Source of the DNA: Streptomyces clavuligerus
Lineage (GTDB): Bacteria; Actinomycetota; Actinomycetes; Streptomycetales; Streptomycetaceae
Length of the DNA: 64,000 nt
Reading direction: 5' to 3'
Assembly: GCF_005519465.1 (NCBI RefSeq)
Contig: NZ_CP027858.1
Span: 1,612,001 to 1,676,000 of the forward strand
The position numbers and the translations under genes were made by a program. Below the pieces are notes generated by a model. It was given only the letters and a program-made list of their open reading frames with translations, made no database searches and was not told where the DNA came from. Numbering within the stretch: the first letter of the stretch is position 1; every line of letters starts with the position of its first letter. Positions 50,583 through 59,037 of the stretch are shown piece after piece.

Positions 50583-51127
50583 GGTGAACGGTCTGGTGCA
50601 GGCGCGGACGCTGCTGCGGCGGAGGCAACAGGTTGTTCTGCCCTGGTCGCAGCCTTCCCTCCCGGTGCACCCTGGTGCCGGAAGGGTTTCCCCGTCCCGT
50701 CCGGGGTGGGGGCGAGCGCGTCCGAGGATCCTTGGCGGCCTCGTGCTGCCAAGGAGTTTCGGACGATATAGCTTGCTCGGCCTCGCGCCGGGCAGTCGCC
50801 TCCCCCTCCACGGTGGTGGGGTCGGCTGGTTCGGGTCGGGTCATCGACGGGTCTCCGGGCGGTTCGCCGGAGGTCTCGGAGGATCTCGGCGGCGTAGTCG
50901 AGGGCGAGGGCCGGGTGGTGCAGGATCCACGACTCATCGCTGGCCGTGCGGCGGACGGCCCAGAGCCCGTCCGGGCCGCGCTCGGCGCGGTGGAGGCAAC
51001 CGTGACGGTAGAGGGTGGTGATCCAGGCGTCGGCTTCGGCCAGGGTGACCTCCGGTACGGGCAGAGGCTGGGTTCGGTTTCCGGGTGTCCCGGGTGGGGT
51101 GACCGGGCCGGTCGGTTCACAGCCAGG
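50579..51127 (-). pseudogene. Degenerate coding stretch, probably a relict small gene
   Basis: The minus-strand frame is open from 51127 to a stop at 50579-50581 and has protein-like content early on: PVPEVTLAEADAWITTLYRH, CLHRAERGPDGLWAVRRT, WILHHPALALDYAAEIL. It has no ATG, GTG or TTG start before that block, while the adjacent frame does (GTG 51120, NRPARSPHPGHPETEP). This suggests a frameshift near 51065-51080. After about 50880 the frame turns into low-complexity Arg/Gly/Pro. Function unknown. Confidence 0.35.
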
Positions 51128-51347
51128 TCACCCCTGTCCCTCGGTCGGTCAGCTGGTCACAGTGACCGGGCCTGTTGCTTGCCAGCACGGAGCTGTGTGG
51201 CAAGGGAAGTCAGCGGGTCGTTGGCCAGCGGGTGGCGTCCGCGACGATCTGGTGGGAGACCTTGTGCGCGGGTGACCGCCGCTCGGGCGGTCAGGACGAA
51301 GTGCCGTTACTTCGGGCACTGGTGTACTGGTGGTTGCCGTGGCCGGG

Positions 51348-51449
51348 TCAGTCGGTGTCCGGCGGGACGGTCAGTCTCCCGGTCGGTCCGGTCGGATGGT
51401 GGGCATAGGGGCGAGGCAACCCGATGAGCGGGATGTCGTGGGCGGGCAT
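51348..51449 (-). CDS. Possible 33-residue peptide or truncated gene
   Basis: ATG 51449 is preceded by GAGGAG at good spacing and encodes MPAHDIPLIGLPRPYAHH and 15 further residues to a TGA. It may be the start of a gene now truncated by a stop. No family recognised. Confidence 0.3.
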   Translation of the reverse strand: MPAHDIPLIGLPRPYAHHPTGPTGRLTVPPDTD

Positions 51450-51675
51450 CGCAGCTCCTCGGTGTTGGTGACGGGTAGGGACGGCGCGGGTGGGCCAGGT
51501 CGGTGACCAGGGACGATAGTCGAGAAGTCCGGCCGGTCCAATACGTTTCAGGCTTCATCCGGCGATCAGACGGTCTCCCTGAGCAGGGAACCAGACGTTG
51601 GGCAGGCGTGGGGGCGCTCGCGCCCCGCAGTAGTAGTTCCTAGATCCTGGTTCCTAGGTCCTAGATCCGGACCAT

Positions 51676-51849
51676 GAGCCCTCACGGAGTACTCACTGAC
51701 GGCTCAGTGAGTACTCCGTGAGGGCTCGCTGAATGCCACTTGACCTGCGATTTCACGATTCACGGAGGGATCACTGATTGCTCCGTGAGGCTCACTGAGC
51801 CCTCAGTGAGTGTTCAGTGAGCCCTCACCGCATACTCCGTGAGCCCTCA
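51676..51849. repeat. Palindromic repeat array with perfect 24-bp-arm hairpin
   Basis: Arms 51676-51699 and 51704-51727 are exact reverse complements around a 4-base loop CGGC. The following 120 bases repeat the same words. GAGCCCTCA occurs at 51676, 51797, 51819 and 51841, and inverted at 51719. CTCACTGA occurs at 51692 and 51791, with TCAGTGAG at 51704, 51803 and 51814. CTCCGTGAG occurs at 51714, 51781 and 51835. Just upstream (51637-51669), CCTAGATCC and CCTAGG words also repeat. It lies between the decayed stretch and the end of the lanthipeptide genes. Confidence 0.8.
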
Positions 51850-51874
51850 TGGCCGGCTCCGGACGACGGCAGCC

Positions 51875-52903
51875 TCACTCTCCGGACGAGGTCTTCGGAG
51901 GCCGTGATGAATCCTGTGAATGGCCCAGGATCGCGGTGCGAGCGGTCAGAGCCAGGACGCCCTGGGAGTGCAGGCTCAGCCCCATCCGGTTCCAGTGGAA
52001 GATCACATGGAGGCTGAGGACCCGGCGCAGGCCGCGGTCGAGCGTGCCGAGCCGGACGGCCTCGGCGAGCGATCTGCCGGTCTCCCCGAAAGCCGCGGCC
52101 CATTCCTTGACGGATTCGAGTGACCCGCCGGGGCCCAGCAGGCTGTCATGGTCAGCTCGGAGAAGGGTTCCGATGTCCTCGGTGATGTCTTCGAGCTTCT
52201 CCGGGGACATGGGGTTGACCGGGGTGCGGTGTTCGTCGGTGATGACGCGGTGCCAGACGTCGGCCTGTTCGTACCATTCGAGGCCGGCGGCGCGCATCAT
52301 CAGGGTGCAGAGGAGGACGGACAGTTCTCGGCGTCCGAGGGGAATGTCGTGGCGGTCGTCGATACGGGGGATTTCCCGGCTGTCCGCGACGAACAGTCGG
52401 TGCGCGGCCGTCATGCTGACCGGGCCGCCGAAGGCCGTGGTCTCCGGTTCGTAGATGCCGGTCCACCACCGTTCGAGGAAACTCCCGCCTGGGGCGGTGA
52501 GCCGGTCGAAGCCGACGGCCAGTGTGGCCCTTGCCGCCGGGTCCGTGGACGTGAGCCGGATACGGAGGCGCCAGCAGGGGTGCTTGCGCGTGTACCACCA
52601 GCCGTCGATGTCCCCCGCGGCCTCCGCGGCACGCAGGAGCGGCATGATCGCGGCCAGGAAGTAGGTCTCGGCCATCCTCCACTCGGCGAAGTGGAGGTTC
52701 ACCTGCCACCACTCGGAGTCGGCCGAGCTGCTCCGGAGGGCCTCGGTGCCCGCGCGCCGGAAGAGCTCGACGGCGTCGGTGAGGTCGGCCGGGTCCATGT
52801 CTGCCTTGCGGGCGGCCTCCGAGATCCCAGTTCCGGCCAGGACGTCGAGGACGGCTTCCGTGGCCTGGGACGGATCGGTCCGGGTCAGTCGATCAGAAGG
52901 CAT
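51875..52903 (-). CDS. Stand-alone thiopeptide-type bacteriocin biosynthesis protein (LanB C-terminal-domain family), FxLD system
   Basis: From ATG 52903, inside the last codons of lanC (19-base overlap), the protein has 342 residues. After an N-terminal ~50-residue part comes the 'thiopeptide-type' LanB C-terminal domain: SEWWQVNLHFAEWRMAETYF, WWYTRKHPCWRLRIRL, and near the end RVLSLHVIFHWNRMGLS, with catalytic-type Arg and His residues. This domain eliminates glutamate from glutamylated Ser/Thr in split dehydratases. Since the LanB here already has its own C-terminal domain, this protein may be a second eliminase or act as a partner. Such genes regularly accompany FxLD loci. Confidence 0.85.
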   Translation of the reverse strand: MPSDRLTRTDPSQATEAVLDVLAGTGISEAARKADMDPADLTDAVELFRRAGTEALRSSSADSEWWQVNLHFAEWRMAETYFLAAIMPLLRAAEAAGDIDGWWYTRKHPCWRLRIRLTSTDPAARATLAVGFDRLTAPGGSFLERWWTGIYEPETTAFGGPVSMTAAHRLFVADSREIPRIDDRHDIPLGRRELSVLLCTLMMRAAGLEWYEQADVWHRVITDEHRTPVNPMSPEKLEDITEDIGTLLRADHDSLLGPGGSLESVKEWAAAFGETGRSLAEAVRLGTLDRGLRRVLSLHVIFHWNRMGLSLHSQGVLALTARTAILGHSQDSSRPPKTSSGE

Positions 52904-54108
52904 GCGTCCCATCCCGAGGTCGGGGTGTGCTGCGCGGTCAGGGTGGTCAGGGCGAGCGCCGTACCCGCGTCGCCGTTCAGAAAGCCGAGGTTCCGATCTT
53001 CGGAAGGGTGCGTACGGTCCCGGAAGGCGGTGCTGAGGAGAGCGGGCAGAGCGCGGAGGCGGGGGTCGAGCGCGTCGCTGGCGGCCCGGACGGCAGTTTG
53101 GTAGATGCCCGCCCATCCGTGGCAGAGACCGTTGTCGGTGATGCTCGCGAGCTGAGCGGGGTCGGTCAGTGCCCGGTGGAGAGCGTCTTCGTGGGTGACC
53201 TGGAGCTTTGTGTCGTTCAGGGCGATGCCGGCGAGCTGCCCTGCGCGGGCGATGCCGGTGGTGCCGTAGCACCAGCTCGGGCGGGCGGGGCCGGGCTGGT
53301 GGGGGTGACCGGTGGCGAGGTCGTGGCGGGTGAGGTGCTCCGGCCACCAAGGGCCGGTTTCGCTCTGCTGTCGCCAGGTGTCGAGGTGGTCGCTGATCGT
53401 ACGGATGGCTTCGGACTGGCCGGGGACGGCGATGCCCCTGCGGAGGGCCTGGGCGAGGAGGAGCAGGGGGCCGGTGACGCCGTGGGCGACGCCGAGGTTG
53501 TCGTGGCCGCCGGGGAAGTCGGCGGAGTGCTCGCGGTTCGGGCCGTGGTCGACCCACCATCCGGGAAGGCCGCGGTGGCCTTCGCCGAGCGGGCGGGTCA
53601 GAGCGACCAGGTAGCCGAGGACTCGTTCCAGGGCCCTGCCTCCGGGGTCGGTGCGGAGGAGATAGGCGCCGATTCCGGTGAGTCCGTAGAAGACGTCGTA
53701 CTCGGCGAACGAAGGCAGTGATCCATGGTGGATTCGTTCGAACGCGGCGTCGGTCCGACGGTGGGCGAGCTCCGTGATGTGCCGGTGCAGGGTGGCCCGT
53801 GCGTCGGCGTAGAGGTGCTCGACGGACGGGAGCGTTGTGCTGAGGAGGAAGGCAACGGCCGGCGCCCCGAGGAAGAGTCCGGTGGTATCGGCGGCGCTGA
53901 CCTCTCCGGCCACTGCTTCGGTGATCCAGTGGTGAGCGTGCTTCCAGAGTGCCAGGCCGAGGCGGGCGCGTTCGATGTGGAGCAAGGCGATTCCCGCTGA
54001 TCCTTCGGCAAGGGACTGGGCTCGCCAGGGTTCGTCCGCAGGCGGCGGAACGGGGTCGGTCAAGCGGTCGGTGAGCCGTAGGAGGAGTTCGGCGGGGAGG
54101 GCCGTCAT
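52885..54108 (-). CDS. Lanthionine synthetase C-like cyclase (LanC), FxLD system
   Basis: LanC catalyses addition of Cys thiols to dehydrated Ser/Thr, closing lanthionine rings. 407 residues from ATG 54108, overlapping the LanB stop by ATGA. Putative zinc ligands are Cys280 (SWCYGTTGIAR), Cys329 and His330 (GLCHGWAGIYQ). The alpha-barrel GG motifs include LAEGSAGIALL, YGLTGIGAYLL, GVAHGVTGPLLLL and GFLNGDAGTALAL. Complete and apparently functional. Confidence 0.93.
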   Translation of the reverse strand: MTALPAELLLRLTDRLTDPVPPPADEPWRAQSLAEGSAGIALLHIERARLGLALWKHAHHWITEAVAGEVSAADTTGLFLGAPAVAFLLSTTLPSVEHLYADARATLHRHITELAHRRTDAAFERIHHGSLPSFAEYDVFYGLTGIGAYLLRTDPGGRALERVLGYLVALTRPLGEGHRGLPGWWVDHGPNREHSADFPGGHDNLGVAHGVTGPLLLLAQALRRGIAVPGQSEAIRTISDHLDTWRQQSETGPWWPEHLTRHDLATGHPHQPGPARPSWCYGTTGIARAGQLAGIALNDTKLQVTHEDALHRALTDPAQLASITDNGLCHGWAGIYQTAVRAASDALDPRLRALPALLSTAFRDRTHPSEDRNLGFLNGDAGTALALTTLTAQHTPTSGWDACLLID

Positions 54109-57100
54109 CGCGTTTGCCTCCGGTGTCGGTGGTGCAGCGCAGTGGTGCGGGCAAGTCGCAATGTGGCGGCTTCGGTGGTGGTGTCCGGGCCGAGGGCGCG
54201 AGCGTGGTGCTGATGGATCAGTGAGCGGGCGGCGGTCAGGGGCTCGCGCTGGTCGATCAGGGCTCGCCGGTAGGCGCGTACGGCGGTGGCACGGGTGGTC
54301 CATGCTTCTACTACCTCGGTGCCGCCAGGGAGGGCGCTGAGCGCGGCCCGGTCTCCCGGGGTGGAGAGGCCGAGCGCCTGTTCGCGCAGGCTGCGGTCCA
54401 GTCGCCCGCTTCCCTGGGGTGTGTGCTCGATGAACCATTCCTCCCCATGTTCGGGAGTGGCAGCGAATTTCTGTACGAGGTCGAGGATGCTGGCCGCTGC
54501 CAGGGCCTGGGGTGAGAGGTCGGGGTTCTGGTCGGTGAATCGGATCTGGGCGAGGACGGTCGCCGAGTCGGCGGCGAAAAGCTGGTGGGCGGCGTCCAGT
54601 GCCGGTCCGTGACCGTACTCGCCCGGGTGCGGGCGGAAGTCGGTCAGGGTGAGGTTGGAGACCAGGGCCTTGTCGTGAAGGGAGCGGGCCCACTCATGGA
54701 CGTGTTCCGCCCCCGTCCCGTACGTGCCAGGTTCGATGTGAAGGACGAGGTCCAGGTGCGGCGTAACGTCGGAGCGGCGGGTGAACCACCACATCGGCGG
54801 GGCGGAGCCGAAGCGGCCGACGAGGCGGGGCAGGTGCCGGACGAGGATCGCGTCGTAGCGCCGGGGGTGAGCGTAAATCCGGGCGCGCAGGACGGTGCCG
54901 GCGCCCGGTAAGTGAGCTTCCCCCTCGGAGACCAGGGCGGTTGAGATCCGAGCAGGGCGCTCGCTGTCGTCTTCCCCAGGAACCGTGTGGAGCGGTAGCC
55001 AGACCTCGTGAGCACGGCCCATCCAGCCATAGGCATCGGTGCCGGGTGATTCGCGCAGGACCAGGCGGTCGGCTCCGTCGAGGTGAGTGCGGAGGATGTG
55101 GCGGTGGACGCTGTGGGTCAGGTCCAAGGGGAGGCGCTGGTCGTGTTCGGTCATGGTGACGTGCTCCGGGACACGGAGCCGCTCCCTCCAGGCGTCGAAA
55201 GCGTGGTCCCATTCCTTCGTCGTGGCTGTCTGGCTCGGAAGGTCCTGGGCGGCGAGCAGCCAGCGGGCCGGAGTGAGGACGGTACGGCGGTAGCGCACCC
55301 GGGGCAGATACGGCAGGCGGGCGGCGGCGCCGTAGTCGAACGGCTTGTAGACGGCGTGCCGGGCCGTGGCGATCTCGGCGAGGAACCGGGCCAGCGGCGG
55401 AGTCTGGACTGCGGCTTCGAGGGCGTGCGGGACCCGGACGGTGATCGGCCTGCCGGTGGAGATCTGGACGAGGTGGAAGCTGCGGTCATCCGCGGTGACG
55501 GCGAGATCAGTGAGGGGGATGGAGCCGTCCTCCGGCTCGCGGTGCTCGGCGAGCGGGATGACATGGGAGAGCAGGTGCGGAACGCGGGCGACGTTCTCGT
55601 TGCGCCGTCGGCGGGGAGCGAAGCTGAGCTGCGTAGCTACCGCGCCGGTGTTGTCTGTGAACGTGGCGGCCAGCGCCTCCCGATGCTCTGTGGGGAGCAG
55701 GTGAGCGAAGCGGCCGGCCATGCTGCTGCCTGGTCTCGGTACGCCGGTGACCAGGAGCTGGAAGTCGCCCCGGGCGAGTGCCGTGGTGGAGGCGGAGTGG
55801 ATTTCGAAGGCGACTTCCACACGAGGGACGAGCGTCCGGTCGTCGGTACCCACGGCCTTGGCCAGAGTCTCGGTCATGGCATCGGTGAGGACCAGTTCGT
55901 CCCGGCCCGCCATAACGGTCTCCTGGACCATGCGGAGAAGGATTCCGTCCCGGTCCGTCAGTTGCTTCGGTGCTCGCTCGCGGACTGATCCGGTGTAGTC
56001 GGCAGGAAGGCCGAGGCCCGTGTCCGACACCAGATCCAGGACGGGGACGAGCGTTCCGGTGCCGTACTCGGCGAGGAACTCGTGGTGGTAGTCGCGCCAG
56101 TGCTGGTAGCCGTACGGCTGCGGGGTGATCCGGTAGAGCGCCGCGACGGCGCGCTGGACTTCGTCCACCACCAGCTGGGGGATCCGGACCTCGCAGTCGA
56201 GGGCTGTGTCGAGGAGAACCGGGGTCCGGGTGACTGAGGAGACCGTCTGCATCCGCGCGATCGTGGCGCCGAGGGTCGTACGGTCGGACCGCGGCCTGGA
56301 CAGCTCAGCGTGAATGGCATATAGCTCCTGCACCGTTTCCCGGACCTCGTCCACGGTCTCCGCGTCGGCCTTCCTCAGCTCGGTGCAGAGGTGGCCGAAG
56401 GCGTCGACGGTGGTCATGGGTGCCCACAGGCTCGTGATGAGGAGGTGGTGCGAGACGAGTTCTTGGAGCAGGGTGTCGATCTGCCCGGCGGCGGCCCGTG
56501 GGAACCGGGTGCGGAGGCATTCACGTAGCTCCCGGTACGGGATGGGGAGCCGGGCCGCCTCCATCGCAGCCGCGAGCGAGCGCGTGTTCCATACGGCTAT
56601 CTCTTCCGGCGCCAGGTGCGACGCATAGGCGTCGGCGGGCGAGCCAGGAGCGACGAGCCGGTCATCACGTATCCGGACTGGGGCGTTGGCCATCACGGGC
56701 AGCCGGTCGCGGAGCCCGGGGCTTGCCTGGAGGCGCTGAATGATCTCGGTGAGCCAGTCGGCGTCGGCTCGGACCGTCGCCTTCGGCTTCGTACCCCAGC
56801 TCACCGAAGGATCCGGCCCGACGAGGAGCGGGGCCGTACCGGCGAAGAGGCCCAGAGGTGTCGGGCGGTGTTGCCAGCGCAGAAGGTAGGAAGCGATCGA
56901 GAGCACGGCGCGGCGGATCTTCCGGGCCTGAGTCTGCCGTCCCTCGATCACGGCCTCGACGGTCTCGCACAGCACTGGCGCGGTGAACCGAAGCGCCTCC
57001 CGAACGTCATCGCGCTGCCAGATCCGGGCGAGCCAGCCCTGGAGGAGCACGGTGTTGTCCAGGTCCAGTGTGCGGGGCAGGTCGGCTGTGCCCGTGCTCG

Positions 57101-57161
57101 TGGTGGCGCGAAGCAGGGCCACGCCCTGCCACCGGTGGCCGGCCCCGGTCGTGGCGGTCAT
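54105..57161 (-). CDS. Lantibiotic dehydratase (LanB), FxLD system
   Basis: 1018 residues, the size of a full class I LanB. The N-terminal dehydratase part uses glutamyl-tRNA to glutamylate Ser/Thr of the precursor, and the C-terminal SpaB-like part eliminates glutamate. Landmarks are RRAVLSIASYLLRWQHRPTP, PTPLGLFAGTAPLL, RRRRNENVARVPHLLSHVIPL, PYLPRVRYRRTVLTPARWLL and, in the C-terminal domain, PMWWFTRRSDVTPHLDLVLH. It begins ~90 bp after the precursor gene, behind a strong hairpin, and overlaps lanC. Confidence 0.93.
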   Translation of the reverse strand: MTATTGAGHRWQGVALLRATTSTGTADLPRTLDLDNTVLLQGWLARIWQRDDVREALRFTAPVLCETVEAVIEGRQTQARKIRRAVLSIASYLLRWQHRPTPLGLFAGTAPLLVGPDPSVSWGTKPKATVRADADWLTEIIQRLQASPGLRDRLPVMANAPVRIRDDRLVAPGSPADAYASHLAPEEIAVWNTRSLAAAMEAARLPIPYRELRECLRTRFPRAAAGQIDTLLQELVSHHLLITSLWAPMTTVDAFGHLCTELRKADAETVDEVRETVQELYAIHAELSRPRSDRTTLGATIARMQTVSSVTRTPVLLDTALDCEVRIPQLVVDEVQRAVAALYRITPQPYGYQHWRDYHHEFLAEYGTGTLVPVLDLVSDTGLGLPADYTGSVRERAPKQLTDRDGILLRMVQETVMAGRDELVLTDAMTETLAKAVGTDDRTLVPRVEVAFEIHSASTTALARGDFQLLVTGVPRPGSSMAGRFAHLLPTEHREALAATFTDNTGAVATQLSFAPRRRRNENVARVPHLLSHVIPLAEHREPEDGSIPLTDLAVTADDRSFHLVQISTGRPITVRVPHALEAAVQTPPLARFLAEIATARHAVYKPFDYGAAARLPYLPRVRYRRTVLTPARWLLAAQDLPSQTATTKEWDHAFDAWRERLRVPEHVTMTEHDQRLPLDLTHSVHRHILRTHLDGADRLVLRESPGTDAYGWMGRAHEVWLPLHTVPGEDDSERPARISTALVSEGEAHLPGAGTVLRARIYAHPRRYDAILVRHLPRLVGRFGSAPPMWWFTRRSDVTPHLDLVLHIEPGTYGTGAEHVHEWARSLHDKALVSNLTLTDFRPHPGEYGHGPALDAAHQLFAADSATVLAQIRFTDQNPDLSPQALAAASILDLVQKFAATPEHGEEWFIEHTPQGSGRLDRSLREQALGLSTPGDRAALSALPGGTEVVEAWTTRATAVRAYRRALIDQREPLTAARSLIHQHHARALGPDTTTEAATLRLARTTALHHRHRRQTR

Positions 57162-57202
57162 GAAAGGGAAACCCTTCGGGCGGCGCGTGAGCGGGGAACG
57201 GT

Positions 57203-57238
57203 CCGGTGGACCGGACCGAAGACGGCCCGGTCCACCGG
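57203..57238 (-). terminator. Hairpin between precursor and LanB, likely attenuator
   Basis: CCGGTGGACCGGACCG (57203-57218) pairs with CGGCCCGGTCCACCGG (57223-57238) over 16 positions with one G-U, loop AAGA on the plus strand. It lies 10 bases after the precursor stop. Partial termination here would make far more precursor than modifying enzyme, a common arrangement in RiPP operons. Confidence 0.65.
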
Positions 57239-57248
57239 AGGTGCCGGG

Positions 57249-57443
57249 TCAGGCCGAGTCCTCCACGAACGAGTTGCAGGCCGAGGCCCCGCCCTGACAG
57301 GTCGGTCCGCAGCCGTCACCGGTGGAGCACATGAGCTTGCCGTACGGGTGTTCCGCGATGACGACCCGTACATCGAGCGGGGCGAAGTCGTCCTCGTCCA
57401 AGGCCATAGGCAGTTCGGCCTGAGCCAGGGTGGCGTTCGTCAT
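57249..57443 (-). CDS. FxLD-family lanthipeptide precursor
   Basis: A 64-residue precursor starting at ATG 57443 after AGGAAGG. The leader holds the FxLD-type recognition element DDFAPLDVRVV (Phe20 to Asp24; one residue longer than strict FxLD). The core from about residue 35 contains Cys39, Cys45, Cys49, Cys56 and the dehydratable residues Ser40, Thr41, Thr48, Ser54, Ser58 and Ser63, in KLMCSTGDGCGPTCQGG followed by ASACNSFVEDSA. Up to four thioether rings are possible. Leader cleavage site is not evident and no dedicated protease or exporter is in the cluster. Confidence 0.9.
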   Translation of the reverse strand: MTNATLAQAELPMALDEDDFAPLDVRVVIAEHPYGKLMCSTGDGCGPTCQGGASACNSFVEDSA

Positions 57444-57496
57444 GCCGTGCCCTTCCTCTCTTCTGAAGTGGTACGGGACAACCTGGTCTCCGGCGG

Positions 57497-58720
57497 CTAA
57501 GCCGGGGGCCAGGCGAGGGAGATCCGGCTGTGCACCTTGTCGATGACCCGGTCGGCCGGGATCTGCTCGTCAGGGGTGCCGGCCGGATGGACCCGGATGA
57601 CCGGGTGGGGGCCACCGCGCCGGTCGCAGGCCCAGTCACGGATGTGGTCCGCGACGATCTTGGCGAAGCCGGAGGCCGTCGGGCCGAGCGCATGGACGCC
57701 GTATTCGACGCCCTTGTCGTCCTCGGTCGGGCGGACGGTGAGGTAGGCGAAGTCGGCGCCGTCCACGGCGGCGAGGGAGAAGGACTTGTTGGAGGGGGCG
57801 ACGATCCCGGTGTCCAGGTCGGGGTCGACCGTCATGACACAGAAGCCGGGCAGTGTGATCGCCAGGTGCATCTGGAGCGTGTCCACGAGTTCGCCGCGGC
57901 CGACGTCGACTCCGGTCCACAACTCGACCCGCGGGGTGGTGACGGCGTTATCGAGAAGGCTCGGATCGGCGGGCAGTCCGTCGTCGAACCGCAGCCCGAT
58001 CTCCGGGGTCCCGGCGACGAGCAGCAGTTCCTCCTGGTGCCCGGACGAACCCTGCATGGGGACAAATCCGCAGACGAACGCGGATTCGCTCTCCAGGTGG
58101 TCGCCGGTACGGGCGAAGGCCACGGACCGGGTCAGCCCGCGCATCCGCAGCGGTACGACCAGGCGTCCGCCCGGGGCGAGCCGCTCGGTCCACGCGGGCG
58201 GGATGTCCCAGGCGCCGGCGGTCACCATGACGAGATCGAACGTGCCGAGGTCGTCCAGGGGTTCCGCCGCGTCGACGCAGACCACCTGGACCCGGTCGTA
58301 GCCGTACTCGTCCAGCAGTCGGCGGGCCCGGTCCGTGACCGTGGGGTCGATGTCCACGGTGACCACGTCACCGGCTTCCCCGACCAGCTCGGCGAGGTAG
58401 GCCGCGTTCAGACCGCCCGAGCCGATCTCCAGCACCCGCATTCCCGGGCGTACCTGTGCCTGCTCCAGCATCATCGCCTGGATTTGCGGCGCGGACACCG
58501 AGCTGAGTTGGACGCCGTGTTCGTCCGTCTTGGTGATGACGGCCGCGTACGGGGCGTACGCCTTCTCCAGGGTCGCCTCGGGAGCGAAGGCATGCCGGGG
58601 GACCTTCCGCATCACGGCCTCGACCTCCTGGGAGGCGATCGCGCCGTCGGCGACCAATTGGTCCACGACCTGGTTGCGCAACCGTGCGGCCTCGCCGGAG
58701 TCGACTGTCGTGTGGGTCAT
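57497..58720 (-). CDS. FxLD-system O-methyltransferase (PCMT-like)
   Basis: 407 residues from ATG 58720 (MTHTTVDSGEAARLRNQVVDQLVADG). The N-terminal ~220 residues match protein-L-isoaspartate O-methyltransferase (VPRHAFAPEATLEKAYA, SVSAPQIQAMMLEQAQV, SAM motif VLEIGSGGLNAAYLAELVG, VVTVDIDPTVTDRA). The C-terminal ~190 residues are the extra domain found in RiPP-associated members. In FxLD and related lanthipeptides this enzyme methylates an Asp carboxylate, often leading to succinimide or isoAsp; the core Asp43 or leader/tail Asp62 are candidates. First gene of the minus-strand biosynthetic operon, 53 bp before the precursor. Confidence 0.9.
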   Translation of the reverse strand: MTHTTVDSGEAARLRNQVVDQLVADGAIASQEVEAVMRKVPRHAFAPEATLEKAYAPYAAVITKTDEHGVQLSSVSAPQIQAMMLEQAQVRPGMRVLEIGSGGLNAAYLAELVGEAGDVVTVDIDPTVTDRARRLLDEYGYDRVQVVCVDAAEPLDDLGTFDLVMVTAGAWDIPPAWTERLAPGGRLVVPLRMRGLTRSVAFARTGDHLESESAFVCGFVPMQGSSGHQEELLLVAGTPEIGLRFDDGLPADPSLLDNAVTTPRVELWTGVDVGRGELVDTLQMHLAITLPGFCVMTVDPDLDTGIVAPSNKSFSLAAVDGADFAYLTVRPTEDDKGVEYGVHALGPTASGFAKIVADHIRDWACDRRGGPHPVIRVHPAGTPDEQIPADRVIDKVHSRISLAWPPA

Positions 58721-59037
58721 GAGGGTGTCCTTCGTTCGTACGTGTTCAGGGTGGGAAGAACCGGCCGGCGGGGCGCCGTCGGTGCCACCACGCCGGGACG
58801 CTATCGGCGGCCGTCGGCCTTCCCCGGCAAACGACAGGGGCTGGCCGGAATGCGCTGCGTCAGGTCGCGCAGTCTCCTGCGGGTCCGACGAGTGCTCATC
58901 ACCGCAGCAGACGGCAGCCGACCCCGCCCCAGACGCGACGAGTTCAGTGCCGCGTTGCCCCGGAGACGCTGCCGCCATGGGGGCGAGACGGCAGGATGTC
59001 CGAAACCCGCTGCGGCGAGATTGGCCCGATAACGGAG
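58721..59037. other. Upstream region of the lanthipeptide operon
   Basis: 317 bases without a supportable gene. The promoter of the minus-strand methyltransferase-precursor operon should lie here. No clear -10/-35 pair or palindrome can be picked by eye. Confidence 0.4.

Noticed and set aside
57162..57248. A second lanthipeptide precursor near the FxLD peptide
   Set aside because: The gap to lanB holds only the hairpin; no Cys-rich short frame with a leader motif is seen on either strand.
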